This document shows positions 1 through 7,779 of a stretch of DNA of 10,524 nt, piece by piece. This DNA comes from Deltaproteobacteria bacterium (lineage in GTDB: Bacteria > Desulfobacterota > Desulfobacteria > Desulfobacterales > B30-G6). The stretch spans positions 1 to 10,524 of the forward strand of contig QMMS01000144.1 in the NCBI GenBank assembly GCA_003647375.1, read 5' to 3'. Position 1 is the first letter of the stretch; every line of letters begins with the position of its first letter. The position numbers and the translations under genes were made by a program. The notes beneath the pieces are model-generated. The model worked only from the letters and a program-made list of their open reading frames with translations, was not told where the DNA came from and ran no database searches.

Positions 1-1
1 C

Positions 2-40
2 CTGAGGGTGAAGTCGTAGTTTTTTACTTCGAACCCTCAG
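2..40. repeat. Imperfect hairpin at the left edge
   Basis: CTGAGGGT (2-9) pairs with ACCCTCAG (33-40), and inside it GAAGT (10-14) pairs with ACTTC (26-30). A two-base bulge (31-32) separates the stems and the loop is T-rich. No T-run follows the stem on either strand, so this is not a clear intrinsic terminator. It could belong to an element or to the end of a gene outside the window. Confidence 0.5.
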
Positions 41-78
41 CAACGCAGGATCTGAAGTTCTCCGGCTTTCCCGCAGGG

Positions 79-237
79 TAAACAACATGGCAAAAAAGAC
101 ACCATCCTTCTTGTCACGTCGTAGCTCGAAGAGCGAAGACGGAAGAATTCACCTGGGGAAATATCCAGAGAATGGTAGTTTCACTACGATATTACATATA
201 ATAACAACTCATTATCTATACTTTGCCATGTTGTTTA
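79..237. mobile_element. MITE-like element with 16-bp terminal inverted repeats (candidate)
   Basis: TAAACAACATGGCAAA at 79-94 is matched exactly, as its reverse complement, at 222-237. The 159-bp unit carries no ORF and has an internal hairpin at 117-141. Both ends are bounded by TA, which would fit the TA target duplication of IS630/Tc1-type miniature elements. That family link is inference: no transposase is present and only one copy is visible. The alternative is a simple long-range stem downstream of the DUF6765-type gene. Confidence 0.45.
117..141. repeat. Two-step hairpin inside the MITE-like unit
   Basis: CGTC (117-120) pairs with GACG (138-141), and GCTC (124-127) pairs with GAGC (131-134), separated by symmetric 3-nt internal loops and a GAA apical loop. 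On the minus strand a TCTTTTTT tract follows about 18 bases after the flanking stem. It could therefore act as a weak 3' end for the efflux operon, but the spacing is too long for a standard intrinsic terminator. Confidence 0.4.
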
Positions 238-250
238 TGCAACTATAGGG

Positions 251-1345
251 TTAAGCAGCGCAGATGCCATATCTGGGAAGAATATCGTGAATGATGCTGA
301 AGCGATGTGCCAGCAAGGCATCGTGAAAGAGCTTCCAGTCGCAGTCCAGAAAGGAGGGGTTGTACTGAAACAGGTCAGATTTTTTATCCCAGAGTTTTCG
401 GGTGCCGAGGGCTATGTATTTCCAGGAACCGACACCTCTTGCTCTGTAGGATAGTTTGACGGGTGGAAATCCAAAGGTTCCCTTTTGAATTTGCTTTACC
501 CATTTTAAATGACGTACGGCTTTGTCTTCATCCTGGTTGTTTTGGAACAGGGTCAACAATTTTCTTCGGGTGTCGTGTGTCAAGCCCGGTGCATCCATAT
601 CAGCGTCACCTGATCTGAAGCATTGCATAGCCTTGCACATGGCATCGGCTGCTGATAGAAATGCGGTAGGATTGTCACGAACGATCATTTTCCCGGTATG
701 GTCATGGTATGTCCACTTTAAAAAAGGAAGGTCCGGGTAACTCAATGCCGCGCCGTGCCCTAGCGGCATCACATCACCCACAAAAGAACTGGCTGCCTTG
801 TTAAAGGATGTGCCGAAAAAATGCTCCAACCGGGTCATGAATTTCTTGTTCGAAGAGGTGCCTTCATCCAGGGCTCGTACATCGTTCACATAGCTGTTTA
901 CACCGGCAAACCCCTGATGGGACCAAGAATCCGCCAGTACATGCAGTGTGACGCCCAACCGGTGAAGTCCGTAGCGTTTATTCCTGGATTCAATACATGC
1001 CCGAACCATGTCACGGGCAATATGGCTGCCGGGTTGGCAGATGATTTTATCGATAAATTTTCCTGCAGGGTTTTCACCTGCCTTTTTCCCACCGTTGCCA
1101 GGCAGGAAGTGAAAGGGGATCCACACATGATGGTTGGCCAGTTTCTCAAAATTCCGGTAATCGAGCATTTTGTGGGCAGAGCTGATTCGGGTATACATGG
1201 CCCCATTGTGAAATCGAAGGGTGCCGCTGTTGATGGCATCATCAACATACTGAGCTGCATAGGCGATTGTATCAGCTTTGCGATGCCCGAAACCGGCAGA
1301 TCTTGCTGTGACATAGGTTGCGGTATGGTGAAAGTCGATTTGCAT
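251..1345 (-). CDS. DUF6765 family protein, histidine-rich, function unknown
   Basis: This 364-residue protein has the start (MQIDFHH) and body I associate with DUF6765 proteins, a family of unknown function. Visible conserved-looking polar motifs are HH at 6-7, YVDD at 33-36, H58 with D62 (HKMLD), HH at 72-73 followed by FHFLPGN (78-84), and an H-x6-H-x3-D-x3-H helix (H128, H135, D139, H143). This spacing of His and Asp in an apparently all-helical protein resembles zinc-dependent phospholipase C or S1/P1-type enzymes, so metal binding or hydrolase activity is a reasonable guess but unproven. I see no signal peptide or transmembrane segment, so it is probably cytoplasmic. The start lies 18 bases after the channel gene stop, with only a weak ribosome binding site, so co-transcription with the efflux genes is likely. 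A functional link to efflux is not shown. Confidence 0.85.
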   Translation of the reverse strand: MQIDFHHTATYVTARSAGFGHRKADTIAYAAQYVDDAINSGTLRFHNGAMYTRISSAHKMLDYRNFEKLANHHVWIPFHFLPGNGGKKAGENPAGKFIDKIICQPGSHIARDMVRACIESRNKRYGLHRLGVTLHVLADSWSHQGFAGVNSYVNDVRALDEGTSSNKKFMTRLEHFFGTSFNKAASSFVGDVMPLGHGAALSYPDLPFLKWTYHDHTGKMIVRDNPTAFLSAADAMCKAMQCFRSGDADMDAPGLTHDTRRKLLTLFQNNQDEDKAVRHLKWVKQIQKGTFGFPPVKLSYRARGVGSWKYIALGTRKLWDKKSDLFQYNPSFLDCDWKLFHDALLAHRFSIIHDILPRYGICAA

Positions 1346-1363
1346 ATTTTGATTGTCCCAACT

Positions 1364-2806
1364 TCAATCATTTTGGTTCAAATAGTTGAATGCTTCATCT
1401 TCTGTTATCATTCCCACCTCAGACATGAGGGTCCACCATGACTGCCGAAGGGCCACAAGTGCTAGGGCTGTTCGGTTCTGTGCCGACGTCAGCTCCCTTT
1501 GTGATTCGTTGAGGCGCACTAGGGAAGCCTGACCGGCCTTGTATTCTTTATCAATCAAATCACGATTCTTCTGACTGAGTCGGGTATTGGATTGCTGCAG
1601 TTTCAGTTGGGTCTGGAAAGTGATAACATTCATAACGGTGGTACGAATATCAGCGTTAATGCTGATTTTCAGGGCCTCCAGTAATTTTCTGGCTTCAATT
1701 TCTTTTTGCATGGCTTCCCGTGACTGGGCGCGGTAAAGACCCCCGGAAAATAGATTGAATGTCATGTTAAGACCGATGGTATTTCCGAAATCATCGCTCT
1801 CAAATCTAGTATTTTCTTCCCGCTCTCCGCTGACGGATGCCGTGAGATTTATGGTGGGTGCGTAATTTGAGTTGGCCATTTTTTTCTCCAGGGACGCATT
1901 CTGAATCGCCAGCCGGCCCTGGAGAATTTCCGGACGGTGTTCGAGGGCATAGGCAACCATTTTCTCGGTATCCGGTACTTGCATTTCCCTTGGGGTCGCT
2001 TGCTCAAGGGGTGCCAGTTCCACATGTGCGGGTAGTGAGGCATTTTCGAGACCCAGCAAGGCCGCCAGGCTGTGCAGGGCGGTCCTGTACACTCCTTCCG
2101 CATGAATCCGATCGGCGACGGCAGCGTTGGCCTGAATTTGAAAGTTGAGTTCATCGCTCAATGAACCCGTACCGATATACCGCTTTTTTTTGGCTTCTTC
2201 CAGAAGTTCTTTGAAAAATGTTTCATCGGTCCTGGCAATATCGATATTTTCCCGTGCCAGTTCCGCACTCAAAAAGGATAGGGACACCGAGGACAACAGC
2301 AATCGTCTGGCGTCGTCCCTTGCCGAAATGGTCTGATCTTTTACATTTAGGGCCTGGCGGGTTCTGTATCGGCGTTCAAATCCATCGAACAAAAGCCAGG
2401 TAGTTGTGAGACCGGCCCGGTAATAGTCCTGGGGATCGTCGATGGTGGCGCCGGGATCAAACATTCTGGCAGTTAAGAGGCTGTGCTGGTATTCATTGTC
2501 AGGCATCCAGATTCTGGATGCGGAAGCGGTGGCGTCGAGGCGGGGCCAGTAGGCGGCACGCGCCTGGGAAATCCTTTCCTTGGCCTGTTCTATGCGGACC
2601 TCTGTGGCTTGAATGGAAGGGTTGTCAGCCGTGGCGAAACGCTGGGCCGTTTTTAGATCGAGAACGGTGATCCTGCTCCAATCCAGAGAAGGATCATTTT
2701 TTCCCAATGCATAACTGCTTGCACCGGCATGATGAATAAGACCCTGAAACAGAACCAGCGCCAGCATCAAGCAGCAAATCATTTGTCCTGTTTTGCTGTG
2801 ATTCAT
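1364..2806 (-). CDS. TolC-like outer-membrane efflux protein
   Basis: This 480-residue protein is the outer-membrane channel of the tripartite pump. Residues 1-29 form a signal peptide (hydrophobic core about 9-24, likely cleavage after Ala-Gly-Ala). The mature part has the two tandem OEP repeats typical of TolC/OprM proteins: long alanine- and glutamine-rich coiled helices, an N-terminal helix start near VLDLKTAQRFATADNPSI, and a matching second-half entry after HRPEILQGRLAIQNASLEKK. The length is normal for the family. There is no lipobox-style Cys after the signal region, so it is probably not lipidated. Its ATG overlaps the permease stop (ATGA, 2803-2806), with GGAG about 10 bases upstream inside the permease gene, so translation is coupled. 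It should dock to the adaptor encoded at 6224-7564. Confidence 0.93.
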   Translation of the reverse strand: MNHSKTGQMICCLMLALVLFQGLIHHAGASSYALGKNDPSLDWSRITVLDLKTAQRFATADNPSIQATEVRIEQAKERISQARAAYWPRLDATASASRIWMPDNEYQHSLLTARMFDPGATIDDPQDYYRAGLTTTWLLFDGFERRYRTRQALNVKDQTISARDDARRLLLSSVSLSFLSAELARENIDIARTDETFFKELLEEAKKKRYIGTGSLSDELNFQIQANAAVADRIHAEGVYRTALHSLAALLGLENASLPAHVELAPLEQATPREMQVPDTEKMVAYALEHRPEILQGRLAIQNASLEKKMANSNYAPTINLTASVSGEREENTRFESDDFGNTIGLNMTFNLFSGGLYRAQSREAMQKEIEARKLLEALKISINADIRTTVMNVITFQTQLKLQQSNTRLSQKNRDLIDKEYKAGQASLVRLNESQRELTSAQNRTALALVALRQSWWTLMSEVGMITEDEAFNYLNQND

Positions 2807-5800
2807 GAATTCATATCTCCTATCTCAAACGGATTTTCGTGTCGATTTCTGGCCGGTTCCACTGACAGGCGATCGGCCCAGATACCGTGTTTGTATCGAT
2901 AAATGAGCAATCTGAAATCACTCAGGATCGTGAGCAGGCTTGGGATCAGGACAAGTGTCAGGGCCGTGGCAAACAGAACACCGGACGCGAGGGATAATGC
3001 CATGGGGATGAGAAGCTTGGCTTGAAGGTTTGTTTCCAGAATTAAAGGCATCAAACCGCCGATGGTGCTCAACGAGGTGAGGATAATTGCCCGAAATCGC
3101 CGGACACCCCCTTTTAGAACAGCTTCAAAATAAGGCATTCCTTCAGCAAAGTTTTCGTTGATTCGTTCGATGAGTACGATGGCATCGTTTACCACCACAC
3201 CGGTCAATGCCACCATTCCGAAGATGCTCATCATGGAAAGGTCGTAACCCAACACCAGATGACCGACAACCGCTCCAATGATGCCGAAGGGCACGGTAAA
3301 CATGATTACAAAAGGCTGGGTGTAGGATCTGAACATGGTTGCAATAATGATGTAGATTCCTATCAGGGCCAGAGGGAAACCCACATACAGGCTGCTGAAA
3401 GATTCCCGCATTTTCTTCTGCTCCCCCTGTATGGTGATGCGGACTTCGGGATAACGGCCTTGAAGTTCAGTGAAAAATCCGGTTGAAAGCTCTGAAAGAA
3501 TTTCATTGGTGTTGGCCTTGTTGGTATCAACGCCGGCACTCACGGCGATACGACGCATACCGTTGGTACGCCTGATGGTTGAAAAACCCGGAGAAAAAGA
3601 GATATCGGCAACGGAAAGCAGGGGAATTTCAAGGCCGGTCCGCGTTCGGATACGGATATTTTCAACATCCGACAAACGGATTCTTTCATCTGCCGTATAG
3701 CGGACCTTGATACGGATGTTGTCCCTTCCCCTTTGAATGCGAAGGGCTTCATCACCGTAATAACCGGCGTAGACCTGTCGGGCCAAGTCATTGACAGTCA
3801 ACCCCAGTGTTCGTGCTTCAGGTTTGAGTTTGAGACGCATCTCGTTTTTTCCCTTCGAGAAATCGGAACGAATCTGATAAACGCCATCGAATTGTCGCAG
3901 CTTGCTTATAATATCCTGGGAGGCCGCCAAAATGACGTCCATATCATATCCCTGGACCCAGATTTCGATGGGAGCGCCGGGAGGGCCCATGGACATACCC
4001 TCGAAGGTCAGTGCCTTGACACCCGGTATGATGCCGATTTCATTTTCCCATGCAACCATCAGATCTTTTGTGTGGACCCCTCGTTTTTCGGATTCAAGCA
4101 GAATGACTTGCACGGCGCCAAGGTTAGACCCTGACTTGGGTATTTCACCGAGGGTTTGTCCTACCAGGGCCAGCCTTGACCGGATCATGGAATCACCCGT
4201 GATCGTCTTGGTTTTTTCGGCCAGGCGCAACAGGGCAGCATCGATCTGCTTGACAGCTTGTCGGGTGGTTGCAGAGGGCGATCCTTCCGAAAATTCTACC
4301 GTTGCGGTGATAATAAATCCATCGATTTCGGGCATGACCAGGAATTTAATAATACCGCTGTTCATGAGGCCGATGGTGATAAAGAGAATGCTGATGGCCA
4401 CACAGAGAGATACATAGCGCCAGTACAATGCCTTGCTCAAAAACGGCATGTAGATTTTCTCAACAAACCATTCCATACCCGAACGCGTGATTCGGTGAAA
4501 GGTTTCAAGTCTGCGCGTTAGGGGATTCATCCGCCGCCCATTGGTATTCAAATCGGGCAGATCGCCCAGGTGCGCAGGCAGGAGCATCAGGCATTCCACC
4601 AGGGAAACTGCCAGACAGGCAATAACCACCACGGGTAGAATGGCAATAAATTTTCCCATAATACCCCCGACAAGCCCCAGGGGTATGAAAGCGACGATGC
4701 TGGTGATAACGGCGGCAATCACAGGGAGGCCCACTTCAGCCACGCCATCCACGGCTGCTTTTACAGGTGGTTTTCCGCGTTTGCGGTGAACATAAATGGC
4801 TTCACCCACGACGATGGCATCATCGACAACGATACCGAGCACCATAATGAGACCGAAGAGAGAGATAAGGTTGATGGTTCCGCCCACAGCCCACAAAATT
4901 CCCAAAGCACCTGAAATCGATACAGGAATTCCTAATCCTGCCCAAAAAGATAGCCGCGCATTTAAAAAAATCCACAACAGCAGAAAGACCACCATCAAAC
5001 CGATCAGACCGTTTTTTACCAAGAGATTGATTCTGGCCCTTAAGATTTCAGTGTTGTCATAAAGTATATCCAGATGAATACCCTGGGGGATCTGCTGTTG
5101 CTTCTGGTCGATAAAGGTTTCCACAGAAGTTGAAATAGCAAGAGCATCCTCTTCTTTGGTTTTGTTGACCACGATGAGTACCGATGGCTTTCCGTTTATA
5201 ATAGCCTGGATGGGGTCTTCTGTAAATCCATCCTTGATCGTGGCAATGTGATCAAGGGTGATGATATTACCGGACGGATCGGCCAACACCACGATTTCGG
5301 CCAACTCCTGGCCGGTATATTTTCTGCCCACGGTTCTGATACGGATCTCTTCACCGGTAGTCCGTATGGTACCACCGGCCAGGTTGAGATTACTTCTGCG
5401 GATGGCATTTGAAACCGCTGAAAATGTGAGGCCATATTCACGAAGGCGTTCCTCGGAAATCTCCACGGCGATTTCATATTGCCTGGACCCGAAAATATCG
5501 ATCTGGGATACACTGTCCAATTCCTGCAGTTCATCTTTGATTCGTTCAGCATACTCTTTGATGCGACGTTCCGACATGTCCCCCGAGAGGTACAGCAGTA
5601 CCACGGGTTCTTTTAATAACAGTTCCGTGATAATCGGTTTCTCTGCATCGACAGGAAATGTTGAAATGGCATCGATTTTGGTCCTGATACGGTCCAGGAC
5701 TTTGTCCACATCATAGTTTTCGTGGATTTCGATGAGGGTTGTGCCGGAATTTTCGCTCGAATAGGTCGTATAGAGCTTGATACCCTCAATACCCTCGATT

Positions 5801-6012
5801 GCCTCCTCCAGTTTTCGAGAGATGCCCTCTTCAATTTCTTCGGGGTCGGCGCCCGGGAAGGGTACGGTTATGGTGATCATATCGAGGGAAAATTCAGGGA
5901 AATTTTCCCGCACCATCGATTTGAGGGCAAAACCGCCGACAATAAAGATGAGCAGGAGAATGATGTTTGCAAAAACAATATTTTTTACAAATGCCGCCAG
6001 GACGCGTTTCAT
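2803..6012 (-). CDS. Efflux RND transporter permease subunit (AcrB/HAE1-like)
   Basis: This 1069-residue inner-membrane pump exchanges protons for substrate and takes substrate from the periplasm or outer leaflet. The layout is standard: TM1 at about 11-31, a large periplasmic loop, TM2-6 at about 335-480, TM7 at about 533-553, a second periplasmic loop, and TM8-12 at about 875-1040. The TM4 aspartate pair is present (IVVDDAIV, D397-D398). In TM10 the segment is GVVVNDAIVLIER, so the position of AcrB Lys940 is Asn942 followed by Asp943; the usual Lys is absent. The length slightly exceeds AcrB because of a polar C-terminal tail. The start is supported by AAGGA at 6021-6025. The gene follows repeat copy A and overlaps the channel gene by 4 bases. 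Substrate class cannot be assigned; a drug, metabolite or lipid exporter is possible, and heavy-metal CusA-type is unlikely by overall sequence character. Confidence 0.95.
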   Translation of the reverse strand: MKRVLAAFVKNIVFANIILLLIFIVGGFALKSMVRENFPEFSLDMITITVPFPGADPEEIEEGISRKLEEAIEGIEGIKLYTTYSSENSGTTLIEIHENYDVDKVLDRIRTKIDAISTFPVDAEKPIITELLLKEPVVLLYLSGDMSERRIKEYAERIKDELQELDSVSQIDIFGSRQYEIAVEISEERLREYGLTFSAVSNAIRRSNLNLAGGTIRTTGEEIRIRTVGRKYTGQELAEIVVLADPSGNIITLDHIATIKDGFTEDPIQAIINGKPSVLIVVNKTKEEDALAISTSVETFIDQKQQQIPQGIHLDILYDNTEILRARINLLVKNGLIGLMVVFLLLWIFLNARLSFWAGLGIPVSISGALGILWAVGGTINLISLFGLIMVLGIVVDDAIVVGEAIYVHRKRGKPPVKAAVDGVAEVGLPVIAAVITSIVAFIPLGLVGGIMGKFIAILPVVVIACLAVSLVECLMLLPAHLGDLPDLNTNGRRMNPLTRRLETFHRITRSGMEWFVEKIYMPFLSKALYWRYVSLCVAISILFITIGLMNSGIIKFLVMPEIDGFIITATVEFSEGSPSATTRQAVKQIDAALLRLAEKTKTITGDSMIRSRLALVGQTLGEIPKSGSNLGAVQVILLESEKRGVHTKDLMVAWENEIGIIPGVKALTFEGMSMGPPGAPIEIWVQGYDMDVILAASQDIISKLRQFDGVYQIRSDFSKGKNEMRLKLKPEARTLGLTVNDLARQVYAGYYGDEALRIQRGRDNIRIKVRYTADERIRLSDVENIRIRTRTGLEIPLLSVADISFSPGFSTIRRTNGMRRIAVSAGVDTNKANTNEILSELSTGFFTELQGRYPEVRITIQGEQKKMRESFSSLYVGFPLALIGIYIIIATMFRSYTQPFVIMFTVPFGIIGAVVGHLVLGYDLSMMSIFGMVALTGVVVNDAIVLIERINENFAEGMPYFEAVLKGGVRRFRAIILTSLSTIGGLMPLILETNLQAKLLIPMALSLASGVLFATALTLVLIPSLLTILSDFRLLIYRYKHGIWADRLSVEPARNRHENPFEIGDMNS

Positions 6013-6020
6013 TCGGGTAT

Positions 6021-6025
6021 TCCTT
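6021..6025 (-). promoter_or_regulatory. Ribosome binding site of the RND permease
   Basis: Read on the minus strand this is AAGGA, 8 bases before the permease ATG at 6012. It supports that start. It lies between the hairpin end of repeat copy A and the gene. Confidence 0.65.
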
Positions 6026-6041
6026 GTTTTATTCAGTATCG

Positions 6042-6064
6042 AAAACCTGATCCTCTGGGCCAGG
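6042..6064 (-). terminator. Weak hairpin plus TTTT, repeat copy A (attenuator candidate)
   Basis: On the minus strand CCTGG pairs with a CAGG-containing arm across a CCCAGAG-type loop. One mismatch interrupts the stem (6050 against 6060), and TTTT follows directly (6042-6045). It sits 30 bases before the permease start. The stem is too weak for a confident terminator, so partial attenuation or RNA-end protection are the more likely roles if it is functional. Confidence 0.3.
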
Positions 6065-6228
6065 TCAGAGACAATTGGCTATGCCGATGTTGTTAGTTCC
6101 TTAAATCCGAAGCACAAAATTCGTATTTCGATATTCGAATTTAGAATTTATCATAAGTTGAATGTGCATAAAATTAATCCCTTACAGGATTAAATCAGTG
6201 CCGGGCCCTTTGGACCCTGGTATCTACT
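6042..6228 (-). repeat. Intergenic repeat, copy A (187 bp)
   Basis: This aligns with 7622-7769 in the same orientation at roughly 85% identity by hand count: 40 of 47 over 6042-6088, and about 87 of 102 over 6127-6228. Copy A has 38 extra bases at 6089-6126. It lies between the adaptor and the permease genes and includes the adaptor stop codon (TAG, 6224-6226); weaker similarity may run a few bases further into the adaptor gene. Paired ends are kept in both copies: 6201-6220 can fold as GGGTCC-AAA-GGGCCC on the minus strand, and 6046-6064 forms a shorter, imperfect stem. No ORF fits both copies. Confidence 0.8.
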
Positions 6229-7564
6229 TCACTGTCACTGCCAGCAGTGCATTTTCCAGGGGATCGCTCAGTCTGGTGGTGACGACTGTCTGGCCGGGTG
6301 TCAAACCTTCGGAAACAAATACATTCTCTCCTTCAGCGTAGATGACCTTCACAGGTATTGTTTTCAGACGGCTCTCTTCAGTGGCCAGGTAAACCGTATT
6401 CTCGAAGCTTACAGACCAACGGGGCAAACGAACGACATTTTGTATCGTTTTACCAGGAACATCCACTATGCAGAACATACCTTCTACCAGAGGAAATAGG
6501 CTGTGTTCCCGCGTCTGTACATTTTTGGCATCGATATGTATGGCAACTGTCAGCGTCCGTGTCTGCGGATTGAACTGGACGACTTTGTCCAGGATGCCTG
6601 TCCAGGGATCGGTTTCAGGATTCTCTGTCCAGCGCAGCTTACAGGCCACAGGGGTCGGCTTCGAAAACCAGGTGGTCTGATTTTCTGATTGGTTGTGGTC
6701 AAATAGGAGCCATTGGCGCGCATCCTCGGCCGCCAGGGAAATCTGAATTTCGAGAAGGGTGTCGTCCGCCAGGGTTACAAGGGGTTGCCCGGGTGTTACA
6801 AATTGACCTATTTCGACAGAGGCGTTTTTTATTCGTCCAGTAAATGGTGATGTCACCCGGCACCGGAGCAAGTTTACTTCTGCGATGGCAAACCTGGCTT
6901 TTGCAGCTTCTATGCCGCTGTTTACCTCCTGGATTTGAAGTGGGTAAAGAGCCAGCGTCCGGGCCATTAGGTCAGCCTGGTCTACGGTTGCGTTGTAGGC
7001 CTGTTCAGTCCTGTCCACACTTGATCGGGTTCCAACATCGTTGACCTCATAGAGTTGCTGTATACGTTTGAATTCCAATTGAGCCAGGTCTCGGTTACGC
7101 CCGATGGTTTTTTGTCTTTTCCGATCCAAGGAGAGCTGTTTTTCCAATCTCAAAACAGTATTTTTCAATTGCTGAAGGGAAGCGTTCGCCTCCTGCAGTG
7201 TGGCGGCGTATATTCTGGAATCGATTTTGAAAAGTGTGGCGCCCCGCGGTATGATTTCACCGGCATCAAGGCGGGGGTGGACATCTACGACACGACCGGA
7301 AATTTCCGGGGAGATGGAAACGGTGTTGAGCGTCTTTATTTCGCCGTATCCGGTCAAGATGACCCTGACATCTTCTGTTTTGACGATGGTACCTTCGACC
7401 TGCAAAGCTTGCTCCGTTCGTTTGGCCTCCGCCGGTGGTTTTTTCAAGGCTGATAGTTTGTTCATGATCAGCAGTCCGAACAGCAAGACGATCAGGCAGA
7501 TGATGATCCGGATGACGATTTGTCTTGCCCGAACCGGTGTTTTTATCGACTGTTTAGATTCCAT
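6224..7564 (-). CDS. Periplasmic adaptor (membrane fusion protein) of the RND efflux system
   Basis: This 446-residue HlyD/AcrA-type adaptor bridges the permease and the outer-membrane channel. A single N-terminal membrane anchor lies at about residues 15-36 with no lipobox Cys, so it is membrane-anchored rather than lipidated. After it come the first half of a lipoyl-like domain (about 82-112, GRVVDVHPRLDAGEIIPRG), a long coiled-coil hairpin (about 120-230), and the second lipoyl half (SPFTGRIKNASVEIGQFVTPGQPLV). Beta-barrel and membrane-proximal domains follow, ending near EGLTPGQTVVTT. The length is normal to slightly long for the family. The start is supported by GGGGTGA at 7571-7577. The gene is flanked by repeat copies A and B, and its TAG stop lies in copy A. 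Confidence 0.93.
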   Translation of the reverse strand: MESKQSIKTPVRARQIVIRIIICLIVLLFGLLIMNKLSALKKPPAEAKRTEQALQVEGTIVKTEDVRVILTGYGEIKTLNTVSISPEISGRVVDVHPRLDAGEIIPRGATLFKIDSRIYAATLQEANASLQQLKNTVLRLEKQLSLDRKRQKTIGRNRDLAQLEFKRIQQLYEVNDVGTRSSVDRTEQAYNATVDQADLMARTLALYPLQIQEVNSGIEAAKARFAIAEVNLLRCRVTSPFTGRIKNASVEIGQFVTPGQPLVTLADDTLLEIQISLAAEDARQWLLFDHNQSENQTTWFSKPTPVACKLRWTENPETDPWTGILDKVVQFNPQTRTLTVAIHIDAKNVQTREHSLFPLVEGMFCIVDVPGKTIQNVVRLPRWSVSFENTVYLATEESRLKTIPVKVIYAEGENVFVSEGLTPGQTVVTTRLSDPLENALLAVTVK

Positions 7565-7570
7565 TTTATT

Positions 7571-7577
7571 TCACCCC
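7571..7577 (-). promoter_or_regulatory. Ribosome binding site of the adaptor gene
   Basis: This reads GGGGTGA on the minus strand, 6 bases before the ATG at 7564, and is close to the GGAGGTGA consensus. It decides the adaptor start. Confidence 0.65.
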
Positions 7578-7605
7578 GACAGGTACTGGTCAAAAAATCC
7601 CGGAA

Positions 7606-7611
7606 ATTATA
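7606..7611 (-). promoter_or_regulatory. Possible -10 box upstream of the adaptor gene
   Basis: A perfect TATAAT on the minus strand lies about 40 bases before the adaptor ATG, just downstream of repeat copy B. At a 17-base spacing there is no recognisable TTGACA, and no TGn extension is present. It may simply reflect local AT-richness. Confidence 0.25.
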
Positions 7612-7621
7612 TTACACATTT

Positions 7622-7644
7622 AAAACCTGGCTCTTTGGGCCAGG
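7622..7644 (-). terminator. Hairpin plus TTTT, repeat copy B (weak terminator or attenuator candidate)
   Basis: A perfect 6-bp CCTGGC/GCCAGG stem with a 7-base loop (7626-7644) is followed on the minus strand by TTTT (7622-7625). This resembles a short intrinsic terminator placed 58 bases before the adaptor start. The short T-run makes complete termination doubtful. It could reduce read-through from the kinase-like gene. Confidence 0.35.
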
Positions 7645-7769
7645 TCAGAGATATTTGGCGATGCCGATTTCGATATTCGGATTTAGAATTTATCACACGC
7701 TGAATGTGTATAACATTAACTCTTATAGGGTTGAATCAGTGCAGGGTCTTTTGGACCCGGGTATCTACT
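7622..7769 (-). repeat. Intergenic repeat, copy B (148 bp)
   Basis: This is the partner of 6042-6228 in the same orientation, lacking that copy's 38-base insert. It lies between the kinase-like gene and the adaptor gene. It can fold into several hairpins: 7742-7761 (GGGTC-CAAAA-GACCC on the minus strand), 7690-7713 (TTAT and CACA arms around a 6-7 nt loop), 7664-7680 (CCGA/TCGG ends), and 7626-7644 (CCTGGC/GCCAGG, perfect 6 bp). The in-element TAG at 7765-7767 corresponds to the adaptor stop codon in copy A. It is in frame with the restored end of the kinase-like gene, four codons after its TAA. Confidence 0.8.
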
Positions 7770-7779
7770 CAGTATCAGG

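Noticed and set aside
1..250. Intrinsic terminator for the efflux operon
   Set aside because: Hairpins at 2-40 and 117-141 exist, but neither is directly followed by a T-run on the minus strand. The TCTTTTTT tract is about 18 bases away from the nearest stem.
237..262. Possible third copy of the intergenic repeat near the end of the DUF6765-type gene
   Set aside because: Only about 25 bases (CTATAGGGTT and surrounding) resemble copy B. The match is interrupted, lacks the hairpins, and runs into coding sequence, so chance similarity is more likely.
821..1441. Plus-strand ORF of 206 codons
   Set aside because: It is entirely antisense to the DUF6765-type gene and the end of the channel gene, whose protein sequences are clearly the real ones. 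It is treated as a shadow.
3733..4417. Two overlapping plus-strand ORFs opposite the RND permease
   Set aside because: The permease reads without interruption across the region with good family motifs. The antisense frames show no domain character.
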